In this document: positions 63,111 to 64,000 of the stretch, in pieces
Layout of the letters: every line of letters starts with the position of its first letter
Position numbering within the stretch: position 1 is the stretch's first letter
Assembly (NCBI GenBank): GCA_027946365.1
Contig: JAPEUQ010000007.1
Location: forward strand, 2,108,001 to 2,172,000
Direction: 5' to 3'
From: Kalmusia sp. IMI 367209
Taxonomy: Eukaryota; Ascomycota; Dothideomycetes; Pleosporales; Didymosphaeriaceae
DNA length: 64,000 nt
The notes under the pieces: model-generated
Told to the model about the DNA's origin: nothing
What the model saw: only the letters and a program-made list of their open reading frames with translations
The model's database searches: none
Translations under genes and position numbers: made by a program

Positions 63111-64000
63111 AATAAAAAGTTAAAGATATATATTATATTATATAGACTTAAGATAGGAGTAAAGTATATTCTTATAAAAGAATAATAAGTATTAACTAGT
63201 CTTCGTCACGTGATTAATATACTTATGGGGTATTTTAAAAAGATATCCGTTATTCTATACTTTAGATGAGAGCCTTATACTTTATAAATATTATCTTACT
63301 TTATTAATCTATCTATAATAGACCCTTTAGAAAGATATTTACTATAGCTTTACTTTAGATTTAAATTCGACTACATAAGTAACGAAGGGAAAGATGCTTA
63401 AGAAAGATATTATACTCTAGGCTTAAGACACTCTAAAGCCATTAATATCTAGTATATTTAGGAAGACTTTAAAGTCTTAATGTGAGAGATTAAGTCTTTA
63501 TATTAGTGCGCTAGTCTATAATATAGATTAAGTATTCTTAAGGATACTACCATTATAAGCGCCCTATCGTGAAAGAGTATAAACGCTAGGCTTATAGGAA
63601 GATATATTTTAGAGAAGATATAATAATACTATATAAGATATTTATAAATATTTTATAGCTTATATATCCTCCGTTCACGTTTATCATCCTTAAGGGGTAT
63701 ATGGTATAGAAAATGGGATCAGTAGTAGGAAAGAGGAATTAGTAGATACTATAGTATGGTAAGTTCTCATCTAAGACTATAGAAGAATAGTATCACTAGA
63801 CGTTATAGGAGTATACTATATAGTGCGGTAGGTTAGGAGTGGGAGTAGAAGGATTTGGCTTATAAATCTATATCTTTTTTTTTTTTTAAATTTTTTTTTT
63901 TTAAATTTTTCCTTTTCTTTTCTCCCTATTGCCTGCAGACTGTAGAGGTGTATAGATATAAAGGGGAGTAACTCCTTTCTATTCTAAGCTTTACCAGTCG
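63111..64000. other. AT-rich DNA to window end
   Basis: No gene was seen. T-runs interrupted by AAA lie at 63874-63910. Composition rises slightly in GC near the right edge. Confidence 0.35.

Overview
The window comes from a filamentous ascomycete, most likely a Dothideomycete-type genome with AT-rich isochores (inference). Genes in the first 9.5 kb have fungal introns of about 43-75 nt with GT donors, CTAAC/CTGAC-like branch sites and AG acceptors, and near-balanced base composition. From about 9.7 kb onward the sequence is AT-rich, packed with TA dinucleotides and stops in every frame, and almost free of long ORFs. This is the pattern left by repeat-induced point mutation (RIP, C-to-T).

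1-9463: a compact five-gene terpenoid biosynthetic cluster, for which I worked out exon structures. It holds a bifunctional terpene synthase on the minus strand (class I cyclase plus the start of a prenyltransferase domain, cut by the left edge), a cytochrome P450, a flavin-containing monooxygenase, a SAT4/rhodopsin-like seven-helix membrane protein and an HSL-type alpha/beta hydrolase. The synthase would build and cyclise a di- or sesterterpene. The P450 and flavoenzyme would oxidise it, and the hydrolase could cut or make esters.

9464-23365: an abrupt switch to RIP-degraded DNA. A relic of a telomere-linked RecQ-like helicase (fungal N-terminal domain plus RecQ helicase) runs on the plus strand from about 10.0 to 20.2 kb. 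A Copia LTR retrotransposon (11.0-16.6 kb, minus strand) is inserted inside it and splits it in two. Degenerate TTAGGG-like motifs lie just upstream, so this DNA was probably subtelomeric. Minisatellites follow at 21.3-22.8 kb.

23366-29376: a hAT DNA transposon (5,995 bp) with 17-bp terminal inverted repeats, a perfect 8-bp target-site duplication (GTATAATT) and no visible RIP. It carries a frameshifted hAT transposase plus two cargo genes that diverge from a shared promoter region: a divergent histone H3-like gene (plus strand, frameshifted) and an unknown protein with a long Asp/Glu-rich tail (minus strand). Introns of all three genes share a TTATCAC/TTTATTACAG-like motif. This is the most unusual content in the window.

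29377-64000: RIP-degraded repeats. These include a Gypsy LTR element (41.38-48.24 kb, minus strand) with recognisable RT, RNase H and zinc-knuckle remnants, a second Copia fragment (48.3-49.9 kb, plus strand), several minisatellites, dispersed repeat copies and microsatellites. No intact host gene, tRNA, rRNA or CRISPR was recognised there.
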